A stretch of 64,000 nt of DNA from Rhizobium sp. AAP43 (GCF_001296045.1 NZ_LJHS01000004.1:186001-250000), one strand, 5' to 3'; positions 8,848 to 18,400 are shown, counted from the stretch's first letter. Notes: generated from the sequence alone by a model not told the origin. Numbers and translations: made by a program.

Positions 8848-9873
8848 TTAGCGAATGATTAGAATTCCGCCGGGAAGTCGGTCGAGTGTGGCGCCGGCGG
8901 CGGTCGTAACCGCCTCGATTGCCGCCTCTGCCGCCTCGATCCGGAAACTGCCGCTGACCGGCGTGTCGAGGGCAGCACCCGGCAGTGTCACGATGCGGTC
9001 GCCGGTGTGGCGGCCGATTTCGGCCAGCGCCTGGCGAAGCGGCACGCCGGACAGCTGGATCCAGCCTTCGCGCCATGAAAGCCGGATGTCTGTGTCGTCA
9101 TCCGGCAGCATAGAGATCGCCGACCGGCTGACGGCTGCGGTCTGTCCGGGCGTCATCGCAAGCGTCTGGCCGCCATCTTCGTCGCGGGTGAGGCGAACCC
9201 CGCCGCTTTCCAGATGCACCACATCCGCCTCGTCTCTGCGCGCCACGTCGAACCGCGTGCCGGTCACCTCCACTGTCCCGAAACCGCCAGTCACGGTGAA
9301 GGGGTGGGCCGTGTCATGTGCCACCTCGAACCAGGCCTCGCCCTCGATGATCCGCACGGCACGGCGGCCGTCTTCAAAATCGAGCATGACGGATGTGCGG
9401 CTGTTCAATTGCATGCGTGAGCCATCGGGCAGGGTGATCGTGGCAATCTCGCCCGCACCGGTGCGATGATCGGCGCGAAACGCGAAAAACCAGTCGCGAT
9501 CCACGGTCGTCAGCGCCACGGCTGCGAGAAGCGACGCGGCAAGGGCGACCGGTGAGATGCGGCTAAAACCGGCGATAAACCCAACACGCCGCCTTGGGCG
9601 CAAAGGCTCTGGCGGAGCGGCAGCCGCGGTCTGTGCGGTCTGGCCCTTGCGCGCCACCTCCGCCGTTGCCGCGGCCACTTCCGGACAGTCCCACAGAGCC
9701 GTCACGCGCGAGAGTGCCGCCGCCCGGTCGGGGTGTCCGGCAATCCAGGCCTCGAAGGCCTCAGGGTCGGCATCCTCCGCCCGCAGCTTCAAGAACCAGT
9801 CCAGCGCCTGATCCATGACGGGATCGGCATGCCGGTATCCTGAACCCCGCTCCTCGTCAGTGGATGGAAACAT
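8848..9873 (-). CDS. FecR-family anti-sigma/sigma-regulator protein
   Basis: Inner-membrane regulator that transmits the receptor's ligand signal to the ECF sigma factor. The N-terminal cytoplasmic part (DQALDWFLKLRAEDADPEAF) resembles the DUF4880 region of FecR. A single membrane segment lies near residues 100-125 (FSRISPVALAASLLAAVALT). The periplasmic FecR domain follows (ITLPDGSRMQLNSRTSVML). The C-terminal ~65 residues (LRQALAEIGRHTGDRIV onward) look like an STN-type domain that could pair with the receptor's own STN domain. It lies between sigma factor and receptor genes in the usual order. ATG 9873 start; 341 aa. Confidence 0.9.
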   Translation of the reverse strand: MFPSTDEERGSGYRHADPVMDQALDWFLKLRAEDADPEAFEAWIAGHPDRAAALSRVTALWDCPEVAAATAEVARKGQTAQTAAAAPPEPLRPRRRVGFIAGFSRISPVALAASLLAAVALTTVDRDWFFAFRADHRTGAGEIATITLPDGSRMQLNSRTSVMLDFEDGRRAVRIIEGEAWFEVAHDTAHPFTVTGGFGTVEVTGTRFDVARRDEADVVHLESGGVRLTRDEDGGQTLAMTPGQTAAVSRSAISMLPDDDTDIRLSWREGWIQLSGVPLRQALAEIGRHTGDRIVTLPGAALDTPVSGSFRIEAAEAAIEAVTTAAGATLDRLPGGILIIR

Positions 9874-9968
9874 GACGGCCTTCCGAAAAAATGTCCCGAT
9901 ATATGCAATGACGTTTCAACATGAAATTTCTCCTAAAAATTGTAGTCGCGCCATTCTCCACCCGCGCA

Positions 9969-10490
9969 TCATCGGTCGAGCCGCTCCTTGATTTCGAGGA
10001 GAACGGCCATCGCCATCTTCATGTCGTTGAACACGGTATTCGGCGAAACCCCGAGCCGCCTGGCAATGTCCGGATAGGCAAGCCCATCGATCCGGCTCAG
10101 GCACCAGACAGAGCGCGCCCTGGGCGGCAGTTTCAAAAGCGCGCGATTGAAGGCCATGACGAGATCTTTCTGGATCGTCTGGTCCTCGATGCTGGGCTGC
10201 GGGTCGGCCACCACGGTGGCCTCCACAGCCCCGAAATCGGCGGGCTCATGCAGTGCGCGCACCTTGCGGCGGCGGATGTGGTCAAGCGCCAGGTTGCGGG
10301 CGGTCTGCCAGAGAAAGGCCTCGATATTGGCCGGGCTGCCCTGATCCAGCGCCCGCCTTGCCCGAAGATAGGCATCCTGGGTCAGCTCCTCGGCCTCGGC
10401 CTTGTCGCGCACGATCCGCAGGATGACCCGATAGAGCGTTTGCCGCATGCCGAGATAGGCGTCGTCCAGGCGCTGTGTGTCCGTGCTCAT
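9969..10490 (-). CDS. FecI-type ECF RNA polymerase sigma factor
   Basis: 173-aa extracytoplasmic-function sigma factor. Region 2 is seen in AEELTQDAYLRARRAL and FLWQTARNLALDHIRRRK. Region 4, with its helix-turn-helix, is at DGLAYPDIARRLGVSPNTVF. It should direct polymerase to the promoter of the downstream receptor genes when the FecR-like protein signals ligand binding. Gene order sigma, anti-sigma, TonB receptor matches the classical FecIR arrangement. It starts 85 bases after the M16 protease gene on the same strand, so all four could be one transcript. Confidence 0.92.
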   Translation of the reverse strand: MSTDTQRLDDAYLGMRQTLYRVILRIVRDKAEAEELTQDAYLRARRALDQGSPANIEAFLWQTARNLALDHIRRRKVRALHEPADFGAVEATVVADPQPSIEDQTIQKDLVMAFNRALLKLPPRARSVWCLSRIDGLAYPDIARRLGVSPNTVFNDMKMAMAVLLEIKERLDR

Positions 10491-10575
10491 CCGCGCATCC
10501 TCAAGGCCCGGCGGGGGAGGAGCCCCGGCACGGATAAAGATGGCGGCAAAGCGTTTCGGACCACGGCGAAAAGGA

Positions 10576-13371
10576 TCATTCGACCTCGGTCTTGCCGGTT
10601 ATGGTCGCGAGTGGAAGCTTGGTCAGCACGGCCACATTCTCGGTCCGGAAAATGTGCTTCGCATGCGCCTCAAGCCGCTGCGGCGTGATCTTCTCGCCCA
10701 GCCCCTGCATGCGCTTGAGATAACCCGCATCGCCATAGCGGCGATAGCTGAGCGCCAGCCGCCTGAGCCAGGTGTTCGGGTCTGTCAGACGGCTGCCTTC
10801 GGCAAAGGCGATGTCGGCACGCATCTTGTCCGTATCTGCGGCGCGGGCGATTTCCGGCATGCGGTCAAGAACGGCCAATGCCGCCTGTGTCAGTTCGTCG
10901 GCACGATCAGGATCGCAATAGAATCCGAGCGTGCCGATCGCCCGGTCCTGATCCGGTTCCAGCGCCAGTTCGAACTCGAGGCTGTAAATGCCGCCGAGCA
11001 CATTGCGCAATTCCTTCTTCAGGCCCTGCTGTGCAAGCGGCGTCAGCGAAGACACGATGAAGCTCGCCTCCGGCGTCCAGTCCAGGGGCGCATAGAAGGA
11101 GATCTCGACGCGGGCCCGGTTCTCGGCAAAGACCTGCGTTTTCACTGCATGCCGCCCCGGCTGCTGCAGGGCGATGTCTGGCGTCAGCACGGCCTTGCGT
11201 GGCACGGCACCGATCACGCTCGCGAAGGCTGTCCGAATGGCCTTATCCGGTGCCGCACCGACCGCATACCAGGTCACCGGCTGGCCGAGATGGGCATCCG
11301 CAATCCGCGTCATCTCCGTCGGGGCGAGGGCCGCGAGCGTATCAAGGTTGCCGCTATCCTCGTATGCGCTGCCATACAGCAGCTGCTCACGGATCGCGGA
11401 TGCCTTGTCCTCACTGTCATCAGCGCTGCCATTGTCGTCATGGCCCATCTGCTCGCGCATGGCCTCCACCGCCTCGGGCCGCACCGCGCCATAGGCAAGG
11501 GTCGCGGCATAGGTCCGCAGCTGCGCCGGCAGGTCGGCGGCGGCGGCAGCAATACCCGCATCCAGATGCCCATCCTTCAGCGCGAAGCTCCAGCGCTGCG
11601 TCTGCGCATCGGCCCAGAGATCATATTGCGTCTGGTTCCAGAAGCGGAAACCGCTCTGGGTGAAGAGCTGCAACGCCGCTTGCGATGCAATGCTGCCGAA
11701 TTCGCTGTTGCGGAAGCCGGGCAGCGATTGCCCGGACAGATAGACCTTCCCATCAGGCGTATCCCGAACGAGCCAGACCACCGTGTCGCCATTCGAAAGC
11801 TGCCATTCGATGACATCAGGATCAGTGGCGCGTGTTTCGCTGACGATACGCCCGGAGGTCTCCACCGTCAGGTCGGCCGGCCAAGTTGGCGCGATTTCCG
11901 CCGGCGGGGCCTCGGCCAGCGGCGCATGTGCGGGAAGCGTATCCATGGCCGCCAGCCGGTCGCGTTCGGCCGTCACCGCCTCCACGGCGGGAAGCGCCAC
12001 GTCATTGCGTCCGCCCGGAACCTGGTAGAACAGAACCTGGTCCTCGGCCGATAAGAGCTCGCGCAGGCGGGCGTTCAGGCTCTCCAGCGTGATGCGGTCG
12101 AACAGGGCGGCTGTGCGTTGCGTCCGTGTCGCCGGGTTATCGACCACGGAGCCGGTCAGCACGGCCGAGGCAATCCGGTCCTCCCAATCCGCATAACTCC
12201 GGCTTTCGGCGGCTTCGCGGTTGTTCTCGTTCACCTGGCGGGCGCGGCTGAGCAGCGCCTCGAAGCCGGTGCGGGACAGACCCTCCCGGCGCAGACGCTC
12301 CACCGTCTCGAGGATGGCCGATGTCGCCACGCCATGCGTCTCGGTGCGGGCATTGAAGGCCAGGATGAGCCGCTCTTCCGTCGGCTCCTGCGTCACAAAT
12401 GTCAGGGCCTCCGCAACGTCCTTGTGGTGCGGCGCCTCGGCTTCCACAGCATCACGGATCAGCCGGGTGAGGAAATACTGCTGCAGATAGGCAAGCTGAC
12501 CCGCCTCCGTCAGCCGGTCCGGCATGGCAACGCGAAAAGCATAGGTCACCTGCGAGCTGGAACCATTGGGGTCTTGCACGAGTGCCACGTTCAACCCCTT
12601 TTTTAGCGGCAGGACGCGATAGTCGCGAAGCGGTGCCTCACGCGCTGGTGCCGCGCCAAAGGCCTGTTCCACAGCCCGTCGCGCCGTCTCCGTGTCGAAG
12701 CGGCCGGAAACGATCAGCGTCATGTTCGAGGCACGGTAGAAGGTCTGATAGAAGCTGCGGATATCAGCGATCGAGGTCTTTGAAATCCCAGCCGCGGTGC
12801 CGATGGTCGGGCGATCGACATAACGCGAACCGGGCCGCAGTGCTGCCTTCTTCAGGCGGCTGACGCGGTCTGGCAGGCTTTCCGTCTGGCGCAATTCTTC
12901 CAGGATGACGAAGCGTTCCTTCTCCCAATCATCGGCACGAAGCGAGGGCTGAAGCACGAGATCCGCGGTAAATTTCAGCGAGGCGGCAAGATCGAGCGCA
13001 TCATCGGGACGAGTCCGGAGCATGAACTGCGTCTCCGTTTCGCGCGTCACCGCATTCACCTGCACGCCGGTGCGCCAGCCCAGCGCCTCGATCTCCGCAT
13101 GCATCGATCGGCCACGCGCCGTGTTCGACTGGAACACCATATGCTCGAGAATATGCGCAACACCGCTCGGCACCGCCTCGTCGATCGATCCGGCATGTAC
13201 GATCAGCCGGATGTTGAAAGGATCATTGTCCTTGCCACTGTCATGCAGAAAGTAGCGAAGCCCGTTGTCCAGTCGTCCCGTCGCAATGCGCGGATCCCAG
13301 CCGGGATCTGCGGCAGGCGCGGGCGTTGTCAGAAGGAGGAGGGGGATCGCAACAAGGAGGCGTCGAAACAT
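10576..13371 (-). CDS. M16 family zinc metallopeptidase, PqqL/FusC-like
   Basis: Insulinase-type protease of 931 aa, the same length as E. coli PqqL from memory. An N-terminal signal peptide (about residues 1-21) indicates export to the periplasm. The inverted zinc motif HILEH (HxxEH) is at 73-77, and the third ligand glutamate fits the EELRQTE segment near 155. N- and C-terminal halves repeat the M16 fold, only the first with zinc ligands, as in active two-lobe enzymes. It stands immediately upstream of fecI, fecR and the TonB receptor genes. Known FusC and PqqL proteases digest proteins or peptides brought in by a partner TonB receptor; here that role is inferred from neighbourhood. Confidence 0.88.
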   Translation of the reverse strand: MFRRLLVAIPLLLLTTPAPAADPGWDPRIATGRLDNGLRYFLHDSGKDNDPFNIRLIVHAGSIDEAVPSGVAHILEHMVFQSNTARGRSMHAEIEALGWRTGVQVNAVTRETETQFMLRTRPDDALDLAASLKFTADLVLQPSLRADDWEKERFVILEELRQTESLPDRVSRLKKAALRPGSRYVDRPTIGTAAGISKTSIADIRSFYQTFYRASNMTLIVSGRFDTETARRAVEQAFGAAPAREAPLRDYRVLPLKKGLNVALVQDPNGSSSQVTYAFRVAMPDRLTEAGQLAYLQQYFLTRLIRDAVEAEAPHHKDVAEALTFVTQEPTEERLILAFNARTETHGVATSAILETVERLRREGLSRTGFEALLSRARQVNENNREAAESRSYADWEDRIASAVLTGSVVDNPATRTQRTAALFDRITLESLNARLRELLSAEDQVLFYQVPGGRNDVALPAVEAVTAERDRLAAMDTLPAHAPLAEAPPAEIAPTWPADLTVETSGRIVSETRATDPDVIEWQLSNGDTVVWLVRDTPDGKVYLSGQSLPGFRNSEFGSIASQAALQLFTQSGFRFWNQTQYDLWADAQTQRWSFALKDGHLDAGIAAAAADLPAQLRTYAATLAYGAVRPEAVEAMREQMGHDDNGSADDSEDKASAIREQLLYGSAYEDSGNLDTLAALAPTEMTRIADAHLGQPVTWYAVGAAPDKAIRTAFASVIGAVPRKAVLTPDIALQQPGRHAVKTQVFAENRARVEISFYAPLDWTPEASFIVSSLTPLAQQGLKKELRNVLGGIYSLEFELALEPDQDRAIGTLGFYCDPDRADELTQAALAVLDRMPEIARAADTDKMRADIAFAEGSRLTDPNTWLRRLALSYRRYGDAGYLKRMQGLGEKITPQRLEAHAKHIFRTENVAVLTKLPLATITGKTEVE

Positions 13372-13560
13372 CTTGAAAATACCGCATGCCGTTCGCGTGG
13401 GAGCAAGCTCGATCGAGGCCGACTTGCTGCGCGAAGTTCAAAGATGAACGCGCCTATCAACTTTTTTAGATGGGGGCAACCTACCGGCAGCCAGGGAGAT
13501 AGGACTTCCAGGTGCCTCTGCTCAGTCCTGCAAATCTCATGGAGCGGGCATGGTGCCCGA

Positions 13561-13821
13561 CTACAGCTTCACCTTGACCGGCCGCCAGATCACCGTTTCC
13601 GGCGTGCGATCATAAGGGTTCTCCATCAGCGTCACCTTGCAGTTTCGCTGGTCGCAATCCGTGCAGCGGAATTTCAGGCTCCGGGGGTCGCGGCCATGAC
13701 CATAAAAAGTGGCAAGGTCACTCGCCAGAAATCGCGCCTGACGCTGGCAATCGCGACAGGTGGCGATCACCAGCATGTTGTGGCGCAGCGCCTTGCCAAG
13801 CGTATCGATCGTTTGGGTCAT
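13561..13821 (-). CDS. Small zinc-ribbon protein under a LexA (SOS) box
   Basis: 86-aa protein of unknown function. It carries two CxxC pairs (CRDC and CTDC, about 25 residues apart), arranged like a small zinc ribbon, and a basic C-terminal tail. ATG 13821 is chosen because the longer frame begins with TTG 13920, upstream of the promoter elements. Shine-Dalgarno pairing is poor and the -35 element is close, so the mRNA may have a very short leader. The region directly upstream holds a perfect GTTC-N7-GTTC LexA site beside a TTGACG -35 box, so induction by DNA damage is likely. I do not recognise the family. Confidence 0.7.
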   Translation of the reverse strand: MTQTIDTLGKALRHNMLVIATCRDCQRQARFLASDLATFYGHGRDPRSLKFRCTDCDQRNCKVTLMENPYDRTPETVIWRPVKVKL

Positions 13822-13834
13822 GCCAGGACAATAA

Positions 13835-13857
13835 GAACAAAGAAAGAACATCGTCAA
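13835..13857 (-). promoter_or_regulatory. LexA (SOS) box with adjoining -35 element
   Basis: On the minus strand the sequence reads TTGACG (13857-13852), then GTTC-TTTCTTT-GTTC (13849-13835). The second element is an exact match to the alphaproteobacterial LexA consensus GTTCN7GTTC. It fills the spacer just downstream of the -35 hexamer, a position where bound LexA would block polymerase. The -10 region is weak (CTTATT-like). It controls the zinc-ribbon gene starting at 13821. Confidence 0.75.
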
Positions 13858-14195
13858 GTGCTGAAGCAGCGAGCGAGCGGAAGCTGCCCCCGGAATCCCC
13901 GGAAAATATGGGTTTTCCAACCTTGCCGATGCCTGTCATGCGATTTTGACATTTATGCGCAGGTAACTGAAAATTAAGCATAAAATCCTGCGCTCGTAAG
14001 GCATCTGTTAACCGCGATGTCCTTATAACAGAGCGGCTTCCATCAAGGTCTCGCGTCGAGAAGCGCACCGGTTTCAGTTTTGCGTACCAGGGAGGACGTC
14101 ATCCACGGCGGCCTCCCTCCGCATGACTGGAAAGCCGTTTTTCCTTTTGATCTGTCGTCCGGATTTTGGGCCCGCCTCGCGGCTGCAGCATCTTA

Positions 14196-14230
14196 TGAAA
14201 AGGCCTCCGCACCCGAAGGAGCGAAGGCCC
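14196..14230 (-). terminator. Rho-independent terminator of the lipoprotein gene
   Basis: Read on the minus strand, GGCCTTCGC pairs with GCGGAGGCC around a ten-base loop (one G-T pair) and is followed by TTTT. It lies just past the stop of the lipoprotein gene at 14256. The rest of the 434 bases between 13822 and 14255 holds only the LexA promoter and no supported gene. Confidence 0.75.
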
Positions 14231-14255
14231 AATGATCGCATCTGTGCCTCGGCAA

Positions 14256-14672
14256 TTAAGCGCCGGCCAGGAATTCCGCGCAGTAGCTCTTGCCACCGTC
14301 AACGCCGGGGCGGTCGACGATCGTCCGGATCCCACGGATGACGTAGTCGGAAGACACAGTCAGCTGCACTTCGCAACGCAGATAGACCGTACGCGCCTGG
14401 GTCAAAAGCTTGCCGCGCTTGCCGCCTTCCAGCTCCTCATAGGTCGCCGGCACGACGCGCGTCTTGTTGCCGCCACGCCAGACATAATTGGTCGAGTTTC
14501 CGGCAGCCGTGTCGCTGGCGGGCGGGCCGAACTTGGCGAAGAAGGCACCGGCCTGTTGTCCCACCCAGCGGGTCTCGATTTCGTTCTTCGGCGATGCGGT
14601 CGTCGTGCAGCCGGCAAGTGCCAGCCCCAATGCGGCTGCCAGCGATACGGCCATGCCAAAACGCATATTCAT
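14256..14672 (-). CDS. Small outer-membrane-type lipoprotein of unknown function
   Basis: 138-aa protein. A lipoprotein signal peptide (MNMRFGMAVSLAAALGLALA) ends in a lipobox LAGC, so it should be lipidated at Cys 22. The mature part (WVGQQAGAFFAKFGPP, then RTVYLRCEVQLTVSSDYVI) resembles short lipoproteins common in Rhizobiales that have no known function. ATG 14672 is chosen because AAGGGG lies 10 bases upstream; ATG 14699 in the same frame would only lengthen the signal peptide. It is a single gene with its own terminator. Confidence 0.75.
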   Translation of the reverse strand: MNMRFGMAVSLAAALGLALAGCTTTASPKNEIETRWVGQQAGAFFAKFGPPASDTAAGNSTNYVWRGGNKTRVVPATYEELEGGKRGKLLTQARTVYLRCEVQLTVSSDYVIRGIRTIVDRPGVDGGKSYCAEFLAGA

Positions 14673-14941
14673 TGTCACACTGCCCCTTACAGTCTTCATA
14701 ATGCTCATCCGGCTCCACCATCTGACGCGCGCCGCCGGTAGCGCTGCTCCGCACTGCAATAGACTCAATTTGAAACGGGCGGTATCACCGGTGTGACTGC
14801 GGGTGCGAATTTTTTGCCATGGTGCTTCTCAGCAACGGCCGCAGCCATGCTGCCGATCTCGGCCTCCCATCCGCAATACCCTGGCCCGACTGGGGTGTCA
14901 TGATTTCATCAAATTTCTGCGATGAATCTGCACATGCCTGC

Positions 14942-14970
14942 TTGTGCTCAGAAAATCACTGGTCTATAGA
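14942..14970 (+). promoter_or_regulatory. Promoter of tRNA-Pro
   Basis: TTGTGC (14942-14947), a 17-base spacer and TATAGA (14965-14970) form a sigma-70-type promoter. Transcription would begin about 8 bases before the mature tRNA 5' end. The 312 bases between the lipoprotein start and the tRNA hold nothing else that I can support. Confidence 0.6.
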
Positions 14971-14984
14971 GGCGCCGCTGGTCA

Positions 14985-15061
14985 CGGAGTGTAGCGCAGT
15001 CTGGTAGCGCACCACGTTCGGGACGTGGGGGTCGCAAGTTCGAATCTTGCCACTCCGACCA
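14985..15061 (+). tRNA. tRNA-Pro (anticodon CGG)
   Basis: A full cloverleaf is visible. The acceptor stem CGGAGTG pairs with CACTCCG. The D arm has the AGC...GGTAGCGC pattern. The anticodon arm CCACG-TTCGGGA-CGTGG gives anticodon CGG, and the T arm carries GTTCGAATC. The 3' CCA is encoded. It reads proline codon CCG, which is frequent in this genome. Confidence 0.95.
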
Positions 15062-15369
15062 GCTAATAGAGCGATCCCGACGCTATCCCCAGCTTATAAT
15101 TGGTTCGCCAAACGCCGTTACACGGCTCGTAATGACTTGGGTTTCGAGGCGAAATCCCATTGAGCTCAATACCTTATAGGTTGCACATATTGCATATAAT
15201 CGTTAACCATAACGGCTCTGCGCATTTATGTTCGACGATAGTCGCTTCTGGTAAATCGTTGCGTTCAATGTGAATTTGGTCTAGAAATTCTCTGGGGGAC
15301 ACATAGGGATAGCGGCTTCGTTGCGTTCAGTGACGCTATTTCTGGTTGTGATGAGGCAGTGGGGCAGCC
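15062..15369 (+). other. Intergenic region between tRNA-Pro and the LacI-type gene
   Basis: 308 bases with no supported gene, AT-richer than its surroundings. It contains a short inverted repeat CGTTA-ACCA-TAACG near 15200 and several TATAAT-like hexamers. It probably holds the promoter of the LacI-type regulator. The tRNA 3' end is not repeated here, so I see no attachment site. Confidence 0.4.
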
Positions 15370-16419
15370 ATGAAATCCGGAACGCGACGCCGGCGCCAGC
15401 GCCAGGAAAAGATAACGCTGTCGGATGTTGCAGCAGCAGCCGGTGTCAGCGCGATCACGGTCTCGCGGGCTCTGCGTGAACCTGAAAAGGTCTCGCCGCA
15501 TCTGCGCGAAACAATCCTCGAAACGGTCGAGCGACTGGGCTACGTTCCCGATCTTGCCGCCCGCGCGCTGGCCAGCAAGAACAGCGGCTTCGTCGGCGTG
15601 ATGTCACCGGGACTAACCAATTATGCCTTCATGGCGCTGATGCGCGGCATCGAGGATCGGGTGCGTTCCACCGACCTGCGCATCCAGTATGCCAATCCCG
15701 GCCATGACAGTGCCGATGAGGCTCGACAGCTGCGTTACTTCTATTCGCAAAACCCCGCGGGCATCATCTATGTCGGCACCGAACATGGTGAGGCCGTCAG
15801 CCAATTGCTGGCCAACGCACCCTGTCCGCTGGTCGAAGTCATGGATCTCGGCGATGAGCCGGCCGATATGGCCATCGGTATCGATCATCGCAAGGCGGCC
15901 GAAGTGGCCACGCGCCATCTGGTCGCCAAGGGCTATCGCCGGATCGCCATGGTCGGTGGTCGTTGGGATGTGCGTGCGCGCCGTCGTCTTGAAGGCTATC
16001 GCAGCGTTTTGACGGAGGCCGGTCTGTTTGACCCCGCCCTGGTGCTGGCGGTTGACGGCCACACCAGCGTCTCGCTCGGCACACAGCTGCTTGCCCGGTT
16101 GCTTGCCGAACATCCGGATGCCGACGCCGCCTTCTGTCACAATGATGATCTGGCGCTCGGCGTGCTGTTCGAATGCCAGCGGCGCGGCATAGCCGTGCCG
16201 GAGCAATTCGGCATTTGTGGCTTCAACGATCTGGATCTCGCCGGTGCCGCCTTTCCGTCTATCACCTCCGTTCGCCTGCCGCGCTACGAGATCGGCTACC
16301 GCGCCATTGATATGCTCATTCGTGCCGGCGGATCGACCAACCCGCCGCCGGCCAAGGTCGATCTCGGCTTCCAGCTCGTCGAGCGGCAGTCAACCGCGCG
16401 GACGCCCCGCTCAGATTGA
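15370..16419 (+). CDS. LacI/GntR-subfamily transcriptional regulator
   Basis: 349-aa repressor-type regulator. The N-terminal helix-turn-helix (ITLSDVAAAAGVSAITVSRA) and hinge helix (PDLAARALAS) are typical of the LacI family, with the KITLxDVA opening seen in GntR-like gluconate regulators. A sugar-binding periplasmic-type domain covers about residues 60-345 (FCHNDDLALGVLFECQRRG, FGICGFNDLDLA). ATG 15370 follows a GGGGCAG motif. No sugar catabolic or transport genes adjoin it, so the target is unclear; it may act at a distance. Confidence 0.88.
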   Translation: MKSGTRRRRQRQEKITLSDVAAAAGVSAITVSRALREPEKVSPHLRETILETVERLGYVPDLAARALASKNSGFVGVMSPGLTNYAFMALMRGIEDRVRSTDLRIQYANPGHDSADEARQLRYFYSQNPAGIIYVGTEHGEAVSQLLANAPCPLVEVMDLGDEPADMAIGIDHRKAAEVATRHLVAKGYRRIAMVGGRWDVRARRRLEGYRSVLTEAGLFDPALVLAVDGHTSVSLGTQLLARLLAEHPDADAAFCHNDDLALGVLFECQRRGIAVPEQFGICGFNDLDLAGAAFPSITSVRLPRYEIGYRAIDMLIRAGGSTNPPPAKVDLGFQLVERQSTARTPRSD

Positions 16420-16517
16420 CTTTCGGCAGGTTCCGCGCATCTCCATTGGTGCGCGCTCGTCCAGAGAGCCTGCCGCAAGGCCTGTCGCACCATCGGCGAC
16501 AAGACAATCCGCTATCC

Positions 16518-18203
16518 TCACGCAGCCCGGCTCCGCCAATCGGTTGCCATGCTTTGGCTACCCAGGTTGAACTGCCCGATCATGCCCAGCAGCTTCTGTG
16601 TTTCCGAGGAGAGGGTGGACGCGGCCGCACTGCTTTCCTCGACCATAGCGGCATTCTGCTGGGTGGTCTGATCCATGCCGTTTACCGAGGTGTTGACTTC
16701 AAGAAGTCCGGTCGATTGTTCGCGCGCCGCCGTGGAAATCGAAACGACATGGTCATTGATCTCGACGATAAACGCGCTGATCTTGCGCAAGGCGCCCCCG
16801 GTATCGCTGACCAGTTTGACCCCCGTCGAAACCTCGGTTGCCGAATTCTGGATCAGATCCTTGATCTCCTTCGCCGCCTTGGCCGAGCGCTGCGCCAATT
16901 CTCGAACTTCCTGCGCGACCACGGCAAATCCCCGCCCGGCTTCGCCCGCGCGGGCCGCCTCAACACCGGCGTTTAGTGCCAGAAGGTTGGTCTGGAACGC
17001 GATTTCATCGATCACGCCGATGATGTTGGAGATCTTCGAAGAGGAATCCTCGATGCGGCTCATGGCCTCGACAGCGTGAGCGACAACATCTCCGGACTGC
17101 TCGGCGTTTGCCTTGGCGGAGCCTGCGACGGTACGCGCTTCCTGCGCGCGCTGGGCGGAAGAGGTAACATTGGCGGTAATCTCTTCAAGCGCTGCAGCCG
17201 TTTCCTCCAGACTTGCCGCCTGGCTTTCGGTGCGTTGAGACAGGTCGCCAATGCCCTGGCTAATCTCACGCGTGCCCTGGCTGATGATGTCGACACTGCT
17301 CGATATCTCGCGGAAGGTGTCGCGCAACTGTGTGACCGAGCGGTTGAGATCATGCCGGAGGAATTCGAATTCCTGGGCAAAGGGAACGGTGAGCTGGAAG
17401 CTGAAGTCCCCGGAACAAAGCCGCTTCAGCGCGTCGCCCAACGACGACACCGTGTTGACGCGTGCGGTCACATCGGTGGCGAACTTGACGACTTTGACCA
17501 CCTTGCCGTGAATGTCGAGGATCGGATTATAGGATGCCGAGATGATCACCTCGCGGCCGGTTTTCGTCAGCCGTTTGAACTCGGCGGCCTGGTAGCGACC
17601 TTCGCGGAGCGCGGTCCAGAACGCCTTGTATTCCTCGGAAGACGCAAATGCCTTGTCGACGAACATGCTGTGGTGCCGGCCGACGATTTCGCTATTGTCA
17701 TATTCCATCAGCGCAAGGAAGTTTTCGTTGGCGCCCATGATCTGTCCGTTGATATCGAACTCGATGATGGCTTGCGAGCGGCTGATGGCGGCAATCTGGG
17801 CGGCATAGTCGACATTGAGAAGTCTGGCTTTTGCATCGGCCCATTCCACGACGAAACCGACGGTCTTTGCCCCCTGCTTGAGCGGCGTGACGAGCAGATC
17901 GAAGACACGATTGCCGACGGTGATCGTCGCGCTGTGGCGGTTCTTGAGCGCTGCCAGCATGTTGCGCTGATGCGAAGGGTTCTTGTGGAACACGTCGATA
18001 TTGCTGCCGATCAGGCTCGCCACACTGAACTTCGGCAATTCCTTCTTGAGGTCGGATTCGGCCTCTTTCAGCAGATCGATCACCGCTGGATTCATGTAGG
18101 TGATGTTCAGTTTGGCATCCGCAACCATCACATTGGCCTGAAGCGCTTCAAGCGCAAGTGTCTTGGCGGCGGCTTTGGCGTTCACGAAGTCGGCGAGTCC
18201 CAT
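16518..18203 (-). CDS. Soluble methyl-accepting chemotaxis protein with two PAS domains
   Basis: 561-aa chemoreceptor without transmembrane segments, so it should sense in the cytoplasm. Two PAS domains cover roughly residues 15-130 and 135-250; the second contains [24 protein letters not shown]-like linker follows, then a methyl-accepting signalling domain with the conserved hairpin tip ([20 protein letters not shown]). It would signal to CheA/CheW. PAS ligands could be haem, flavin or a metabolite; no axial-ligand signature is decisive. It lies downstream of, and on the same strand as, the B12-binding regulator gene. Confidence 0.9.
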   Translation of the reverse strand: MGLADFVNAKAAAKTLALEALQANVMVADAKLNITYMNPAVIDLLKEAESDLKKELPKFSVASLIGSNIDVFHKNPSHQRNMLAALKNRHSATITVGNRVFDLLVTPLKQGAKTVGFVVEWADAKARLLNVDYAAQIAAISRSQAIIEFDINGQIMGANENFLALMEYDNSEIVGRHHSMFVDKAFASSEEYKAFWTALREGRYQAAEFKRLTKTGREVIISASYNPILDIHGKVVKVVKFATDVTARVNTVSSLGDALKRLCSGDFSFQLTVPFAQEFEFLRHDLNRSVTQLRDTFREISSSVDIISQGTREISQGIGDLSQRTESQAASLEETAAALEEITANVTSSAQRAQEARTVAGSAKANAEQSGDVVAHAVEAMSRIEDSSSKISNIIGVIDEIAFQTNLLALNAGVEAARAGEAGRGFAVVAQEVRELAQRSAKAAKEIKDLIQNSATEVSTGVKLVSDTGGALRKISAFIVEINDHVVSISTAAREQSTGLLEVNTSVNGMDQTTQQNAAMVEESSAAASTLSSETQKLLGMIGQFNLGSQSMATDWRSRAA

Positions 18204-18400
18204 TCTATCCCCCCAGAAAGAAAACCACGGCAGTTTTCACGGCTGCGCGCGTGAATTAGAAAAACAAGACATATCGACAGGAAATAAATAAATCCCTAAA
18301 ATAGCGCAATCTTGTATATGGGGTGGCCATGCCAGCACCATGCCAGACGGGCACCGTCGCGGATGTGCGGAAGAGAGGCCTGGGGGAAGGGCTTCGGAGA

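Noticed and set aside
10477-12054. Long + strand frame of 525 codons opposite the M16 protease gene
   Set aside because: It is the antisense shadow of a GC-rich gene; the translation is rich in Arg/His/Gly without domains, while the minus strand encodes a complete protease.
14985-15061. tRNA-Pro as an integration site for a mobile element
   Set aside because: No repeat of the tRNA 3' end and no integrase gene nearby in the window.
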